A stretch of DNA of 64,000 bases, from positions 1,364,001 through 1,428,000 of the forward strand of contig JAJQJQ010000027.1 in assembly GCA_028622995.1 (NCBI GenBank). Reading direction: 5' to 3'. Below the pieces are notes generated by a model. It was not told the origin of the DNA and ran no database searches. It worked only from the letters and a program-made list of their open reading frames with translations. This document shows, piece after piece, positions 12,029-24,015 of the stretch. The position numbers and the translations under genes are program-made. Numbering within the stretch: the first letter of the stretch is position 1; every line of letters begins with the position of its first letter. This DNA is from Panagrolaimus kolymaensis. Lineage: Eukaryota > Nematoda > Chromadorea > Rhabditida > Panagrolaimidae.

Positions 12029-13906
12029 ATGAGTAACGCTAAAAATAAAGTGTTAGCTCCGGATTTGGATGAAAGTCGAACTGAATGCTTATTTGAAGAA
12101 AATGATACATTTGTAAAAATTTGTGAAAAATATCGAATTCCTTTTAGTTTATTTAAATTTTTAAATCCTCATCTTGATAGCATTAATGTAAGCAAGCTTT
12201 TTTATGTAATTCTTCGCTTCACCTGATATTTACTACCACTAATTAATAAATGTTTTTTAGGTGGGAAGCAAATATTTCTTAACCCCATCGATTTTAAATC
12301 GAGTCAAACCCGAAGATGATCCACCAATCAATACTATTGCAAATCGATTTCAAAATCTCCAAGTATATTTTTGTTTTATGTAAAAAAAATTTAAAAAAGC
12401 AGCTAAAAATTATACAAAAAAAAAAAAAGAACTTACAATTAAGATTTCTTATTTATTTTTATTTTTTTCTCTTATTCCAATATCTTATTTTTTTGAGATC
12501 TAAAGCAGCAAAAAACAAAGTTAATTTTAGAGAAAAAAAAATAAATTTTCAATCACTTTATTTTTTTGTTTTTCTTATCAAAAAAAAAAACCAGGATAAA
12601 GCAAAGCTTTTTTTATTAATACCTATTTTTGCGTTTGTGATTTTCCATATTCGTTTTTTTTGAAAATAAGAAAAAGTTTTTTTTCAGATATCAAAATGTT
12701 TTTGTGACTCTGAAATCCATCCACATGTTTTCCTTTGGAGTGATACAGTTTCAGCTATTTGCAGGCAATATGGAATAACATGGAATATATTCCGTAAAAA
12801 TAATCCTCACATTGAAGATATAAATCGAGTTTTTGTGAGTTTTTTGCTTTGTCAAAAAAATATGCATATTTGATTTTTTTTTCTAGGTTGGTCAACCATA
12901 TATTATATTTTCAAGCCCTGAAGAAGCTGCAAATGGCAACAAAGAATTTCAAATCGAATATCCATTCTTTGACAGCCAAGGAAATAATATAAATGAAAAA
13001 TATTTGGAAAAACTTAAAAATGAAAATATTAAAAAATGGAAAACCATGAAAAAGAAAACAAAATTTAGTGCATCGAGTGCTTTTGCATATGAATTATCCG
13101 AGGCTCTTTTTGACGAAGAGGATAAGAAAAAATGTTGTCACGATCGAGATGGAAATAAAGTTAAATGGTTGGAAAAAGCTGTGAAAATTCATTTTGAAAG
13201 TGTTTCTAAAGATGAAGAAAAAAGACGATGGAAAAATGCACGAGAAAATATTGATGCCCAAAAAAGGAAAAAGTTTGCATCAAAACGAAAAAGAGGGGTT
13301 AGTTTTTTATGGTCGTAAAGAGAAACTTTTTTTCCAAAAATTTGATTTTTAATTTTTTTTCTTTGAAACATTATAAACTTTCAAATTTTTGGTTGAAATT
13401 AAACCAAAGTTTTTAAAAGCAAAACAAAAAAATAAAATGCATAAAGAATTTTTCAGAATTCACCAGAACCCGAAGTCATTAATGAAATCCAAGCCTTTGT
13501 TAATGGGGCCGATGCCATCCCCAATGTTCCAAACCCTCAAGTTTTCCCAAATTCTAATCCTCAAGTCGAAGAGTCTACAACAACACCTGACAAAAATGGA
13601 GACAGCTTTGTGTTAATTAATTATGTTGAAAACTCAAATAATTTAAATAATACTAAAATAATCAGTGAAACCACAAATATTGAACAACACCCATCTGAAA
13701 CTTTTGCTTTTCCCGATGCAATCAGCTCTGGCAGTAGAAATGAAGATAGTAACCAGCTTCTTGATTTTCTAAATAGCCCTGGAGAAGATTTTAATTTATT
13801 CAATTTTGTTGAAAGCGAAAATAATGAACTCGATCACGTAGGAAAAGAACACACTTTTGTTGTAATTGATGAAAGTGCAATTTCTTCTACTGAAACCCCA
13901 AAATAA
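12029..13906 (+). CDS. Double-LysM protein with BEN-like tail domain
   Basis: Five exons (12029-12187, 12261-12362, 12688-12834, 12887-13297, 13457-13906) keep phase and give about 422 residues. LysM 1 spans exons 1-2 (E-E-N-D-T-F-V-K-I-C-E-K-Y-R-I ... V-G-S-K-Y-F-L-T). LysM 2 spans exon 3 into 4 (S-D-T-V-S-A-I-C-R-Q-Y-G-I ... V-G-Q-P-Y-I-I-F). A domain of about 75 residues follows: F-A-Y-E-L-S-E-A-L-F-D-E-E-D, then W-L-E-K-A-V, then R-R-W-K-N-A-R-E-N-I-D-A-Q-K-R-K-K. It resembles a BEN domain by its A-L-F-x-x-E-E start and basic end, but this is by eye. The last exon is acidic and Asn/Ser-rich. No signal peptide is seen, which is unusual for LysM proteins and points to an intracellular role. 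Confidence 0.65.
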
Positions 13907-15035
13907 TATGCAAACAAATGAATTATTAATTGATGGTAAATCTACAATGTAATATAACAAACAATACTTTTGTTGTAATAATTATTTAATATGTATTTTG
14001 TTTAAAAAAAATAATGACATAATTCGCTTCATTTTATCAATGTTAAATAAAGAATTTTTTAACAATTATTGTTAAAAAAATTATATTGCTGAGAAAAATA
14101 CAAAAAAATATATTTTAAAGGAAATTTAAATAACTCTTTAATTCAAATAATTAATTTTTTGTACGGGAATAAAAACAAAAATGGGATTTCATAATATATT
14201 TTTGTACATTTGTGGAACAGAGAAAAATAAACGCTTTCATCTCTTGATAGCTGATAAAAAGGCTGTACGCAGACGCTTATTTACAACTATCTTTTTATTT
14301 TCTCTCCATGCTTTTTGTTTAGATAAGAAAAAAAGAACTGCGTTGTTTGGTGTTCACCTCAAAGTATAAATAAACTATTCTTTTTTCTTCCAGTTTTTTC
14401 TATCTTTGAAATTTTGTCGAAATAATTTTTTGTTTTATTATCTTTTTTTCCAAAGTTGACGACGATTTACTTTTGTTTTGTGACCTTTTTTTGTTCTTAT
14501 ATGATTGGGAAATTATTTTTTGGCATACACGCGCAGCAGCCCATTTATTTTACTTGCAAAAAAACTTACCTTTTTTTCTTCTTCTTTGTTGCATTCATAA
14601 ATAACTAAAGGCTATTTTTTGATTAAAATATTTTTTCGCCAAAAGTTTGCGGCACGCAAGCCTTATTTTTCTTTCTCTCTTTTCATTCGTTAAAATAAAG
14701 GTTTTGGGATATGGGTGATTTTTTTCTTTCTTATTTTTTTTCATAATTTTTTTTATTTCACTAAATGGATGGAGCAAATCGGATTTAGTTTATCTAACCA
14801 TTTCCAATAATCGCAATAACAGTTTTTGGTTTTCGTTTTTTGGTTTCGAATCATTTTCTGGTTATTTTATCGCGCACGTTAATTTTGTTTTTCATTTTCC
14901 CATATGTATCATAAAACTATCCAAAACCCCTCTATGTATTATTATTCCGGCTAGTTATTGCCGATCACTTAACCAAAAAAAGAAAAAAATGTGATTTTTT
15001 TTTACTTTTTAGAGTTCTGAAAAAGTTAATAAAAA
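13907..15035. other. Intergenic, no gene seen
   Basis: AT-rich and T-tract-rich sequence with no supported exon. It separates two paralogous LysM genes. Confidence 0.5.
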
Positions 15036-16321
15036 ATGCTTATTAATTATGAGCTTGGTGAACGTCAAGAATGCTTTTTTGATCGGGGCGACACTGTATT
15101 AGAAATATGTAAAGTTTATGGAATTACTTTGGATTTATTTAAACATTTAAATCCTGAAATCATTGATGTCGATCGAATTAAAGTAAGCTTTGTTTATTAA
15201 TCTTTCAAAAAATATTTAAATTTTTGGGTAGAATTTTTTTACAAATTTAAACTCTATTTTTTAGGCTGGTGGTTTATATTATCTGACTTCGCCGATAAAA
15301 AAGCGATTATTAAAACTCATTTCAACTGGAGATATTACAGCTCCTAAATTGGGCATGGTTGGAAAAAAGTTTCAAAATTTAAAGGTTTTTATTTTTTCAA
15401 AATTTAATTACACTAATTTTTTGTGTTTAAAAAATAATAAATTTAGTCAAAACAAAACCCTTTAATGATCATTTTTTTAGATTTCTGAATGCTTTTGTGG
15501 AGAAGAAATCCACCCTCATCTAATTGTAAAAGATGAAACTGTTTCACATATTTGCTTTAAGCATGGCCTTAAATCTGATACATTTCGCATAAATAACCCT
15601 CATATTGAAAATATTAATCTAGTTTATGTAAGTTTTATGATATTTTTTTCTTTTAAGGAATTTGCAAATTTAATATTTAATTTTTTGGTTAATCAACCAT
15701 ATATTTTATACTCTAGTTTGGAAGAAGCAAATAATGCTTGGAATAAAAGGTATCCAGAAATTGATTATCCATATTCCGATATTCGCGAAACCCCTAACAA
15801 GCCAATCAATAAAGAATATTGTGAAAAACTCAAAAAAGATAGCATTGAAGGATGCAAAAATATGAAATATAAAATTGGAGAAGAATGGAAAAAGAAATAT
15901 AGCCCTTCGAGTAGTTTTGCAAATTCTTTATCCAATGCTCTTTTTACTGATGAAGAAATAAGAATATTTCTTAATCGACAAGATGAAAATGAAGTTGCAT
16001 GGATTAAAAAAGCTATGGATCATTTTTTTCCCAGTTCATCCAATGAAGAACAATACACTCGTTGGGAAAAAGCTAAAGATAATGTAAATGCTCAACATCG
16101 CAAGCGAAAAAGACAAGTGAGTATTTTAAATTTTTGGATGTAAAAACAGTTTTTTTTATTCTCGTAAAATAATTTAAAAATTACATGTAATCGTTTCATA
16201 TTTTTAGAATTCTCCCGATATTAATCAAAATTCAACAGCAACGGTTCAAATACAAAACAACAACGTCGCCGAAAGAGGAGAAAGCTTCGAATTGCTCAAT
16301 TATGATCCCACCGAAAATTAA
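15036..16321 (+). CDS. Double-LysM protein with BEN-like tail domain, paralogue
   Basis: Exons 15036-15182, 15265-15384, 15481-15627, 15658-16116 and 16208-16321 keep phase and encode about 328 residues with the same architecture and intron positions as the gene at 12029. LysM 1 has D-R-G-D-T-V-L-E-I-C-K-V-Y-G-I; LysM 2 has K-D-E-T-V-S-H-I-C-F-K-H-G-L. The tail domain has F-A-N-S-L-S-N-A-L-F-T-D-E-E and ends R-W-E-K-A-K-D-N-V-N-A-Q-H-R-K-R. The protein ends E-S-F-E-L-L-N-Y-D-P-T-E-N. The expected acceptor before V-N-Q-P-Y-I has GG where its paralogue has AG; the nearest AG upstream (15656-15657) keeps the frame and adds about ten residues. Confidence 0.65.
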
Positions 16322-17237
16322 AACAATTTTTAATCATGAGATAAATTATTGAAGCGAAAAAAAAAATATATGTATCTTTGTATATATTTAGATGATTTAA
16401 AAATGCGTTTAGAATAGTCCCAAATAATTTTCAATGTTTTTATAATTTGCATAACCAACTTTGCTATGACATTACTTTTCTTTTTCCGGTTTTTTCTTTT
16501 TATATTTTCTATTTTAGTTTTATAAAAAATTTGATTTATTAATATTTAGGTAAATATTCATGCAATTTATTAAACTTGAAAAATCAATCTAAGGCGGAGG
16601 AGAAATGGTTAAACGCAATTTTGACTTTTTTAATTTAAAAAAATTGTTTTTGTCTCTGCGTCAATAAAAAAAATATGGAAAGGGTTATAAAAATTGTGAT
16701 CTAGTCGTTTTTCAAGTATGAAAAAATGACCGAACGACAACAAAAAAAGGAAAAAAAGTTCAAAGAGTTTTTAAGTTCAGAATTTTTAAACTTTGATGTA
16801 GCCATTTGAATTTAGGCTTTCTTATCCATGGCAAACATTATTTAAACCCCAACTGTTTCAAAAAATGAAGAGTTATTGTTTGGTACAAAACTCATAGTTC
16901 CGGCGGAAAGTAACCTAAAATTGGTCCCTTGTTAGTTGAAACGTTTTTTATGTTAAATGGCGCCACAAAAAAAAATTTCTTTCTGTTTTCTTTCATTTTT
17001 TTCAAATGGCACAAAGCAATTTTAAAAAAAATTGGCGCGCACTTTGCTATTTCTTTTTTTTTGTTGTTGTAAAATTTTTGAAAAAGACAAAAATTTTAAG
17101 CGCGGCTCATTTTTTTTTGTTTAAACTTTTACTTTGTTCGCGTTGCGTTTATAATTAAGTGATTGCTTTTAATTTCATTACAAACTTATTTCGTTATCGC
17201 TTTCAGCCCTTTATAACTTTGAACAAATTTTTTTAAA
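16322..17237. other. Intergenic, promoter region of zinc-repeat gene A
   Basis: AT-rich sequence with no supported exon. It contains a short 'GGCGCGCACTTTG' patch; a similar 'GCGCGCCAATTTTTATG' word occurs near 23603 on the far side of gene B, which may reflect shared promoter sequence of the family. Confidence 0.4.
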
Positions 17238-20200
17238 ATGGAATTATTATTGATAAATCAAATTCATCAAATTATTTATTATGGAAAATGCAAAACTGTC
17301 GCAAATACAATTACAAATTCGCTGATTATAACTCCAGATGACAAAAGTCTGTTCTTTTTTTCGTTCAAAAAATTTTTTTCTAATTTTTTTAAAATAGATT
17401 TTGAGGTTGTCTATGTTACATTCGAACAAGATATGATCCAAAAAAGTGTGAGTCTTTTTTTGCATGCATCAAAGCAGCGACAAAGACTAATGACAATTTT
17501 TTATTATTGTTTAGAAACTCCTTTTTGTTTTTGCTTCGACTGAAAGTGATAGTCATGATTTAATTTTAATTTTTCCAAAAGCAGAAAGTTGCAACAAAAT
17601 ATTTAAAATTATTTGTCAAAAAGCAAATGTTTGTAAATTTTCTCGAGCTTACTTTCTTTCTTGTAAAATAAAAAAGGTTTTTGTAGAAAAGCATTGAAAG
17701 TAATGAAAAGAATGTCACTGGTTCTGAAATTATTTTTCAACATCATTTCTTTTACCCTCTTTGTTTAGAAATTCAAAAAAACGTACTATTATCTTTTCGT
17801 TTAAAAGATTTTATGATCAATTTATTAAATTTGTTTTCGATTGAACAAAAACAGAAATATTTAATTTTGTTAAAAGAAAAGTTATCTTTCGCAATATATT
17901 CTGAAATTTTAAAGGTATTTAACGACGATAAACAAGATATATCTCAAAGGTAAGTTTCTATTATAAAAAAATAAAAATTTCCAAAAATTAAATGATTTTT
18001 TTTAGAAGAATTCAACTTAGTGGCGACAAAGTATTGAAAAACGCTGTCAACGATAAACGTGATACATCTAATGAAGAAAGTCAAAAGATTGAAAGTAAAT
18101 TAACTCGGGGCAAAAGAAAGGCTAAAATCCCGAGCATAGTTGTTGATAACAGCGATGAGAATGAACTTATTTTTTCTGATAAAAGTGATGGAAAAAATGA
18201 TGGATCTTGTTCCACCCAAATTCAAAAACCTTCGGATAAAAGGTAGGGCTTGAGATTTCTATTGTAAAAAAAATATAAAGTATTTTTTTAGCTCTTCTTC
18301 TAAACGCCCGAAAATTAGCGAAACTATATTAAATGAAATTGTTGAAACACCACAATTTCAAGTTTTAAATTATGAATTGAATGGAGAATCACAGCAAAAA
18401 CTTTTAACTTTTCCAAATTCAGAAAGAAAGTTATGCCACATTTATAATTGGTATCCAAAACGTAAATATTATATTTGTTTGGAATGTAGAAAATTGGGAA
18501 AATTTTTGAATGCTTCCATTTTCAAAAGATTCAATGGTGAAGAATATATAAAACTAAATATTCCTAATCATTTTTGTGAACCTGTTGAGTATCAACCTGA
18601 AAAATATGCATTTGATGGAGAAAAGCAAATAGTTAAAGCTCCAAATTTTGAAATAATTTCTTTTGAAATCAAAGAAAAGTTAAGAAAGAGATTATTTATT
18701 TTTATTGATGCTGAAAAGAAATTATGTTATGAATATCATTGGCACAATTATTCAAGAAGATTTGTTTGTTCGGGATGCATACTCAAAAATAAAACAACCC
18801 AAACAAAAACCACAGCGGTTTTATGTCAAGAAAAAGATGGAGGAGACGATTTCATTCGATTAAATTCAATCAATCATGTTTGTGATGTGCGGAAATATGA
18901 ACCAGAAAAATATATTTTTGATGATTCAAAACAAATAATTAAAAAGCTAAATTTCGAGATTTTGGATTCCGAATTCAACGGTGTAAAACAAACAAAACTT
19001 TTTATTTTTTTTGATTCCGAAAGAAAATTATGTTATATTTATAATTGGCAAACCTCCTGCCAATATTATGTTTGTATGACATGCAAAAGGTTAAGCAAAT
19101 TTTTATGTGCTATACTTTGCAAAAATGAAGCAAATGGTGATGATTATATAAAATTAAATAATCCTAATCATGTTTGTGAAATGGTTGAATATCATCCAGA
19201 AAAATATGTCAAATCTTTTGATCCGATAAAGCAAATTGTAAAAGCTCCAAATTTTGAAATTATAACTTTTGAAGAAAGAGGAACAGAAAAGAAGCGGCTA
19301 ATTATTTTTATTGATTCCGAAAGGAAATTATGTTATGAATATGGTTGGCAATTTTCCACAAAAAAATATCTATGTTTAGGATGTATTAGCAATAAAAGAA
19401 ATGTCGTTGGTGCTACTTTATGCGACGGAAAAAATGGAGAAGATAAATTTGTTCGACTTGATTCCAAAGATCATACTTGTCAATTAAGGAAATTTGTTCT
19501 GGAAAAATATAAGTTTGATGCTGATCAGCAAATAATTAAGGCTCCAAACTTCAAAATACTCAATTTTGAAGAAAATGGAAAACCAAAAAAAAGATTATTT
19601 ATATTTTCTGAAATTCACGAAAGAAAATTAGGCTATGAATATTTTTATGATACGTTTCATGGCTGTTTTGTTTGTTGCGGATGTATTTCAAAGAAAAATC
19701 GGGTGTGTGCAAAAATAATTACAAATCACGATGGCAAAGATATTATTAAACTAAACAAAGTCAAACATATTTGTGAATTAAGGGAATATGATCCACAAAA
19801 ATATAGCTCGAATCGAGTGGTAGTAAATTTTCCAGCTTATCAAATTTTCAATTATACACAAAAAAACATTCAAAAAACAAGTTTATTCATTTTTTCATCG
19901 AACGACAATGACGACAACAAAAAGTATGGCTATGAATATTATTTAGAAAATTCATCATCAAAATTTCGATGTTGTGGATGTCGAATGAAAAATAAATGGG
20001 TTACAGCTAAACTTATTAAAAATGAAGATGCTAAAGATCATATTGAATTATCGAATGCCACCCACATTTGTGAGCCACGAATGTTTGAACCAGAAAAATT
20101 CACAGATGATATAATTATTTATAAACCAAATTATGAAATTATTGAACGGACTTTCGAAGGAGTAAAAAGAAAAATGTTGTTAACTATTATTCCAGAAAAC

Positions 20201-20389
20201 AAAGATTTATGTTATGAATATTATCGAAATTTACAAACACCTGAATTTTTTTATTGTATTAAATGTGCCAATTTGGGTTTATGTATTCGAGCAAGAATTT
20301 TTAATGATGATGATGGAAACGAATATGTTAGTATATTTAATCGCTCACATATATGTCCAGCGGTTCCATATTCAATAAAAAAACATTAA
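17238..20389 (+). CDS. Zinc-repeat protein A (7 FLYWCH-like C-x2-C/H-x-C repeats)
   Basis: Six exons (17238-17346, 17398-17447, 17515-17628, 17687-17949, 18006-18242, 18292-20389) join in phase for about 956 residues. Residues 1-91 form a compact beta-rich domain (Y-Y-G-K-C-K-T-V, then L-L-F-V-F-A-S-T-E-S, then a short helix). A helical segment of about 85 residues follows, then a Ser/Lys/Asp-rich linker. The last 700 residues hold seven repeats of about 85-90 residues: F-E-I, L-F-I-F, R-K-L-C-Y-E-Y-x-W, Y-x-C-x-x-C, A-x-L, Y-I-x-L-N, H-x-C-E, Y-x-P-E-K-Y. The C-x2-C plus H-x-C spacing fits a zinc module of the FLYWCH/WRKY-GCM1 type, so DNA or RNA binding is likely (inference). It is convergent with gene B. 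Confidence 0.7.
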
Positions 20390-20596
20390 ATAACTTAACA
20401 ATTAATGATAATATCTTAAAGTTATATTTGTTTTATTCTTTAATTTCATAGATAATCAATTATTTCTTTTTCATGCCATGTTTTTTTTTAAAATTAGTTT
20501 AATAAAAATAGAAAAATAAACAAAATTTATTAAAAACAAACACAGAAAAAACAATTTACAAAATGTTTAAAAACTAAATTTTAACAAAATTATAAT

Positions 20597-22933
20597 TTAT
20601 TTTTCTGGTTGAGGTTTACAAACATGCTCCGCGTGACTTAATTCAATATAATCGTTGTTTTCCATATTATTTTCATTTGGCCAATATTTAGCTACAACAC
20701 TTTTTCTTTTTCTCATACATTCAATGCATTCATAACATTTATCTCGAGGACGAAAGGAATATGTATAAAAAAGATTGCAATTGGCGTCGTTGGACGACCG
20801 AATAATTAGTCGATCTTTACCATCATCTTTTATAAAAGAATAATTTGGTCGTTTGATAACTTTGAAAGGTGGAGGAAGAGGTTGATATTTATGTAATTCA
20901 CAAATATGTTCAGTATCGTTTAATTCAACATAATTTTCTCCAATGGAATTTTGACGAATCATGGCTCTAACATAACGTTTTTTAGTTTTGCAACTTGAAC
21001 AGTGATATTGATCTTGAGATTTTTGATATATATAAATATGGCAGAGGCTTGAATCATTTGAATCAAAAATAATTAAACGCTTATTTTCAGCGTCAATAAA
21101 CCGTTTGCGACAAATTTCAATTTTGTAATTTGGTTCAAAAATCTTTTTAAATCCTCCATCTTCCGAAACAAATTCCATTGGATTGCATTCATGTTGAGTG
21201 GAACCAAGTTCAATATATTCTTCATCTTCTTCATTTTCACCTGCGGCTTTAATAACCATAGCCGTAATATAATGGGATTTACCAAATCTGCATGCGGAAC
21301 AATACCAATGATTTCCATGTTTATTATATTCATAACATAATTTTCTTTCAGCATCAGAAAAAATGACAAGTTTTTGAATTATTTTTCCTTTAGATTTTCG
21401 TTTTAAAAATAAATAATCTGGTTTTCTTAAAGTTTTTTTAGTTTCATAATTTTCAAGCAAATATGGTAAAGGCTGACAAATATGGGATTCATCAGTTAAA
21501 CTAATATATTCTTTTCCATTTTTATTTAAACAAATATTAGCTTTTAAATAATGGCCAAGTCGTTTACATTTAATACAATAAAATGATTTGCTTTTATTAT
21601 CTTTCAAAAATTCATAACATAATTCTCTATTTTCAGGTAAAATAGTTAATATTTTGTTTCTTTCAAACCCATGAAGAGTATATTTCACAACATGATAATC
21701 AGGTTTAAAAATAATTTTATCATCTTGATATTTTTCTCGGTCAAATTCTATTTCTTCACAAGCATGTTCGGATTTATTTAATTTTAAATATCTTTCACAA
21801 TTTGCATTTTCAATAAGTTCGGCTATTATATATTTTCCATGGGTGGAGCATGATCCACATCGATACCAATTATATGTATTATCCCAAGTTAATTTGTAAC
21901 CAAATTTATTGTTATTTGATGAAAAAATAAAAGCATATTTTTTGATTATTCCTTTCTTTTGGTTTGAAAAAATTTCAAAATTTGAAGCTTTTATAATTCG
22001 CTTTGATTCATCAAATTTAGATGGAATATATTCTCGCGGTTCACAAACATGTTTTCCTTTGTTAAGCTTTAAATATTCTTGTCCAGTTTCTTGATTTTTA
22101 CAAAGTCTTGCACTAACGCGTTTTGTTTTATTTCGGCAAGAAATACATTGATAAAAAGGTTTGCTTGAATGTTGAACATATTCATAACATAATTTTCGAT
22201 CAGTGGAAGGTGGAAAAATTAAAAGCATAGGCTTTAATTCATTTCTCCATTCTCGACTAACTTTTTCAAAATTAGCAGCTTCAACAATTTGAGTTAAGGG
22301 GTCAAAAATATATTTTTCTCGATCACTTAATTCACAAATATGCTGAGTTTTCCATAGTTTCACAAATTTTTGTCCTTCATCATTCGTGCAAACATCTGCT
22401 CTAATATATTTTCGAAGAAATTTGCATTTTCCACATATATAGCATTTCAAGCGTTTATCCCAATGGTAAAAATAACAAAGTGATTTATTCGATGTTGGAT
22501 AAATAAATAAGCTTTTCCTTTCGAATCCATTACTTTCAGTTGTTAAAATTTCAAAATTTGGAGCTTCAATAATCTCACCCAAAGTATCGAATTTTGGCTT
22601 TTTTGATGGAGTACTAAATTTTATTTAATATTTTATTAACCAAAAAATAAATAAAAAAAATTTAAATTTACCCATTTTGCATATCACTTTCTTCATTTTC
22701 ATTCCCACTTTCTTGAAATTCACTTTCATCAGAATTAAAATCTTCATCTGAGTAACCACAATAAGTTTCATTATCGTCAGCTTGGTTGCTATCATCAGAA
22801 GAAGAAGTAACAACAACTTTGGATTTTTTAGGACTTCTGCTACCTCCTAATCGTCTTTTAAGTTGGCTCGGATCCCTACAAAGCTTCTCAAAATTAATAA
22901 TTTTTATAACCAAATGCTTTTTTAAACTCACAT
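20597..22933 (-). CDS. Zinc-repeat protein B (7 repeats, no N-terminal domain)
   Basis: The main exon 20597-22613 joins 22672-22875, and the frame opens with an ATG split by an intron (A-T at 22933-22932, G at 22875). The total is 2223 nt, exactly in frame, for about 740 residues. It starts M-D-P-S-Q-L-K-R-R-L, continues into a Ser/Asp/Glu-rich linker (S-S-S-D-D-S-N-Q-A-D-D), then T-P-S-K-K-P-K and seven zinc repeats ending R-K-S-V-V-A-K ... H-V-C-K-P-Q-P-E-K. The compact N-terminal domain and helical segment of A, C, D and F are absent. Either this is a shorter form or the 5' half of the gene was lost. The role is inferred as nucleic-acid binding, as for A. Confidence 0.65.
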
Positions 22934-23708
22934 TTATCTTTCAATTTTTACTTTTTATTGAATCGAAATAAATGAAATCAGTTCTGTTTTTTTCTATCTA
23001 AAAAAGTGAATAATAATTTTAAGGAAAAAAATTAAACTTAGAAACGCGAGAAAAAGTTGAAGAAAACTAAAAAATTTAAATGCAACTTTAATACTATGTA
23101 AAAAATGAGGTGAGCTTTCATTGTGGTATTTTTATGGTTCTATTCAAAATTAACTTTTGATTTAAGAAGTTTATAGTAAATTAAAAAATAAACAATTCAT
23201 ATCCATCAAAAGTAAAGATTGTAAGCGCTGTTCGATTTATTTTAGAAGATATTCTTTAGCAACACCAACAGCAAAAAAATCGCATTAATTTGACTTTTGT
23301 GATTATGACATTAGGCATTGTTAGAAAATAATAAAAAAAAAACTTAAGTATTCCCATGCATCTGCCCCTTATGTAATTTTTATTTAAAATAAAATCAAAT
23401 TGGGAAATTATATTGTCTAAAATAATGGGTTTCGCAAGAATTACTATTTCTTTTTACTAATATTTAAAAAGGCGATAACTGAAAATGAAAAATCTCATTG
23501 GAATTAGCTTTGGAATGGCGAAGTTCTTAAAATTTATTTGAAAATTGAGCGGGAACTTTTTTTCACATAGCAACTTTCAAAAAAAAGAATTATTCTTTGC
23601 CTGCGCGCCAATTTTTATGTTTTTTTAGTTTGCACGCGAAATATTACAAAAATTGCATTTTATTTTGAAACAAAAGAAAAGCAAATTTCAAAAAAAGAAC
23701 ATTTCGCA
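22934..23708. other. Intergenic upstream of zinc-repeat gene B
   Basis: AT-rich sequence. I looked on the minus strand for the missing N-terminal domain exons of gene B (Y-x-G-K-C-K-I type) and do not see them here. Confidence 0.4.
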
Positions 23709-23808
23709 TTGCGCAAACTAATAAAAAATAGTCTTTTTGTTGATTGCTTCAATATTAAATTCCGCCACAAAAAAAAGGAAACAAAATATAATTATTTTAG
23801 ATTAAAGT

Positions 23809-24015
23809 TTGAGAATATCAAAACCTTTCTTATATTTATTCATTCAATCCACGAAAAAAATAATTATATTTGTAATCGGTGTGCTAAAACGCCAAAAAAA
23901 AGAAAGAAGAAATGTTATAGCTAAAACTTTTCGTAAAAGTGATGAAAATGGCGAAGAAGGTTATTTGAAAATAATGATACTGAACATTTTTGTTTGACAA
24001 TTAAATATATTTCTA
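23809..24015 (+). pseudogene. Orphan zinc-repeat fragment
   Basis: Across three frames the sequence encodes N-N-Y-I-C-N-R-C-A-K-T, then N-V-I-A-K-T-F-R-K-S-D-E-N-G-E-E, then N-D-T-E-H-F-C-L. That is one full repeat of the zinc-repeat family (C-x2-C, A-K-x-F, D-E-N-G, E-H-x-C) interrupted by at least two frameshifts. It lies on the plus strand beyond gene B, so it is a remnant of another, inverted family member. Confidence 0.7.
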
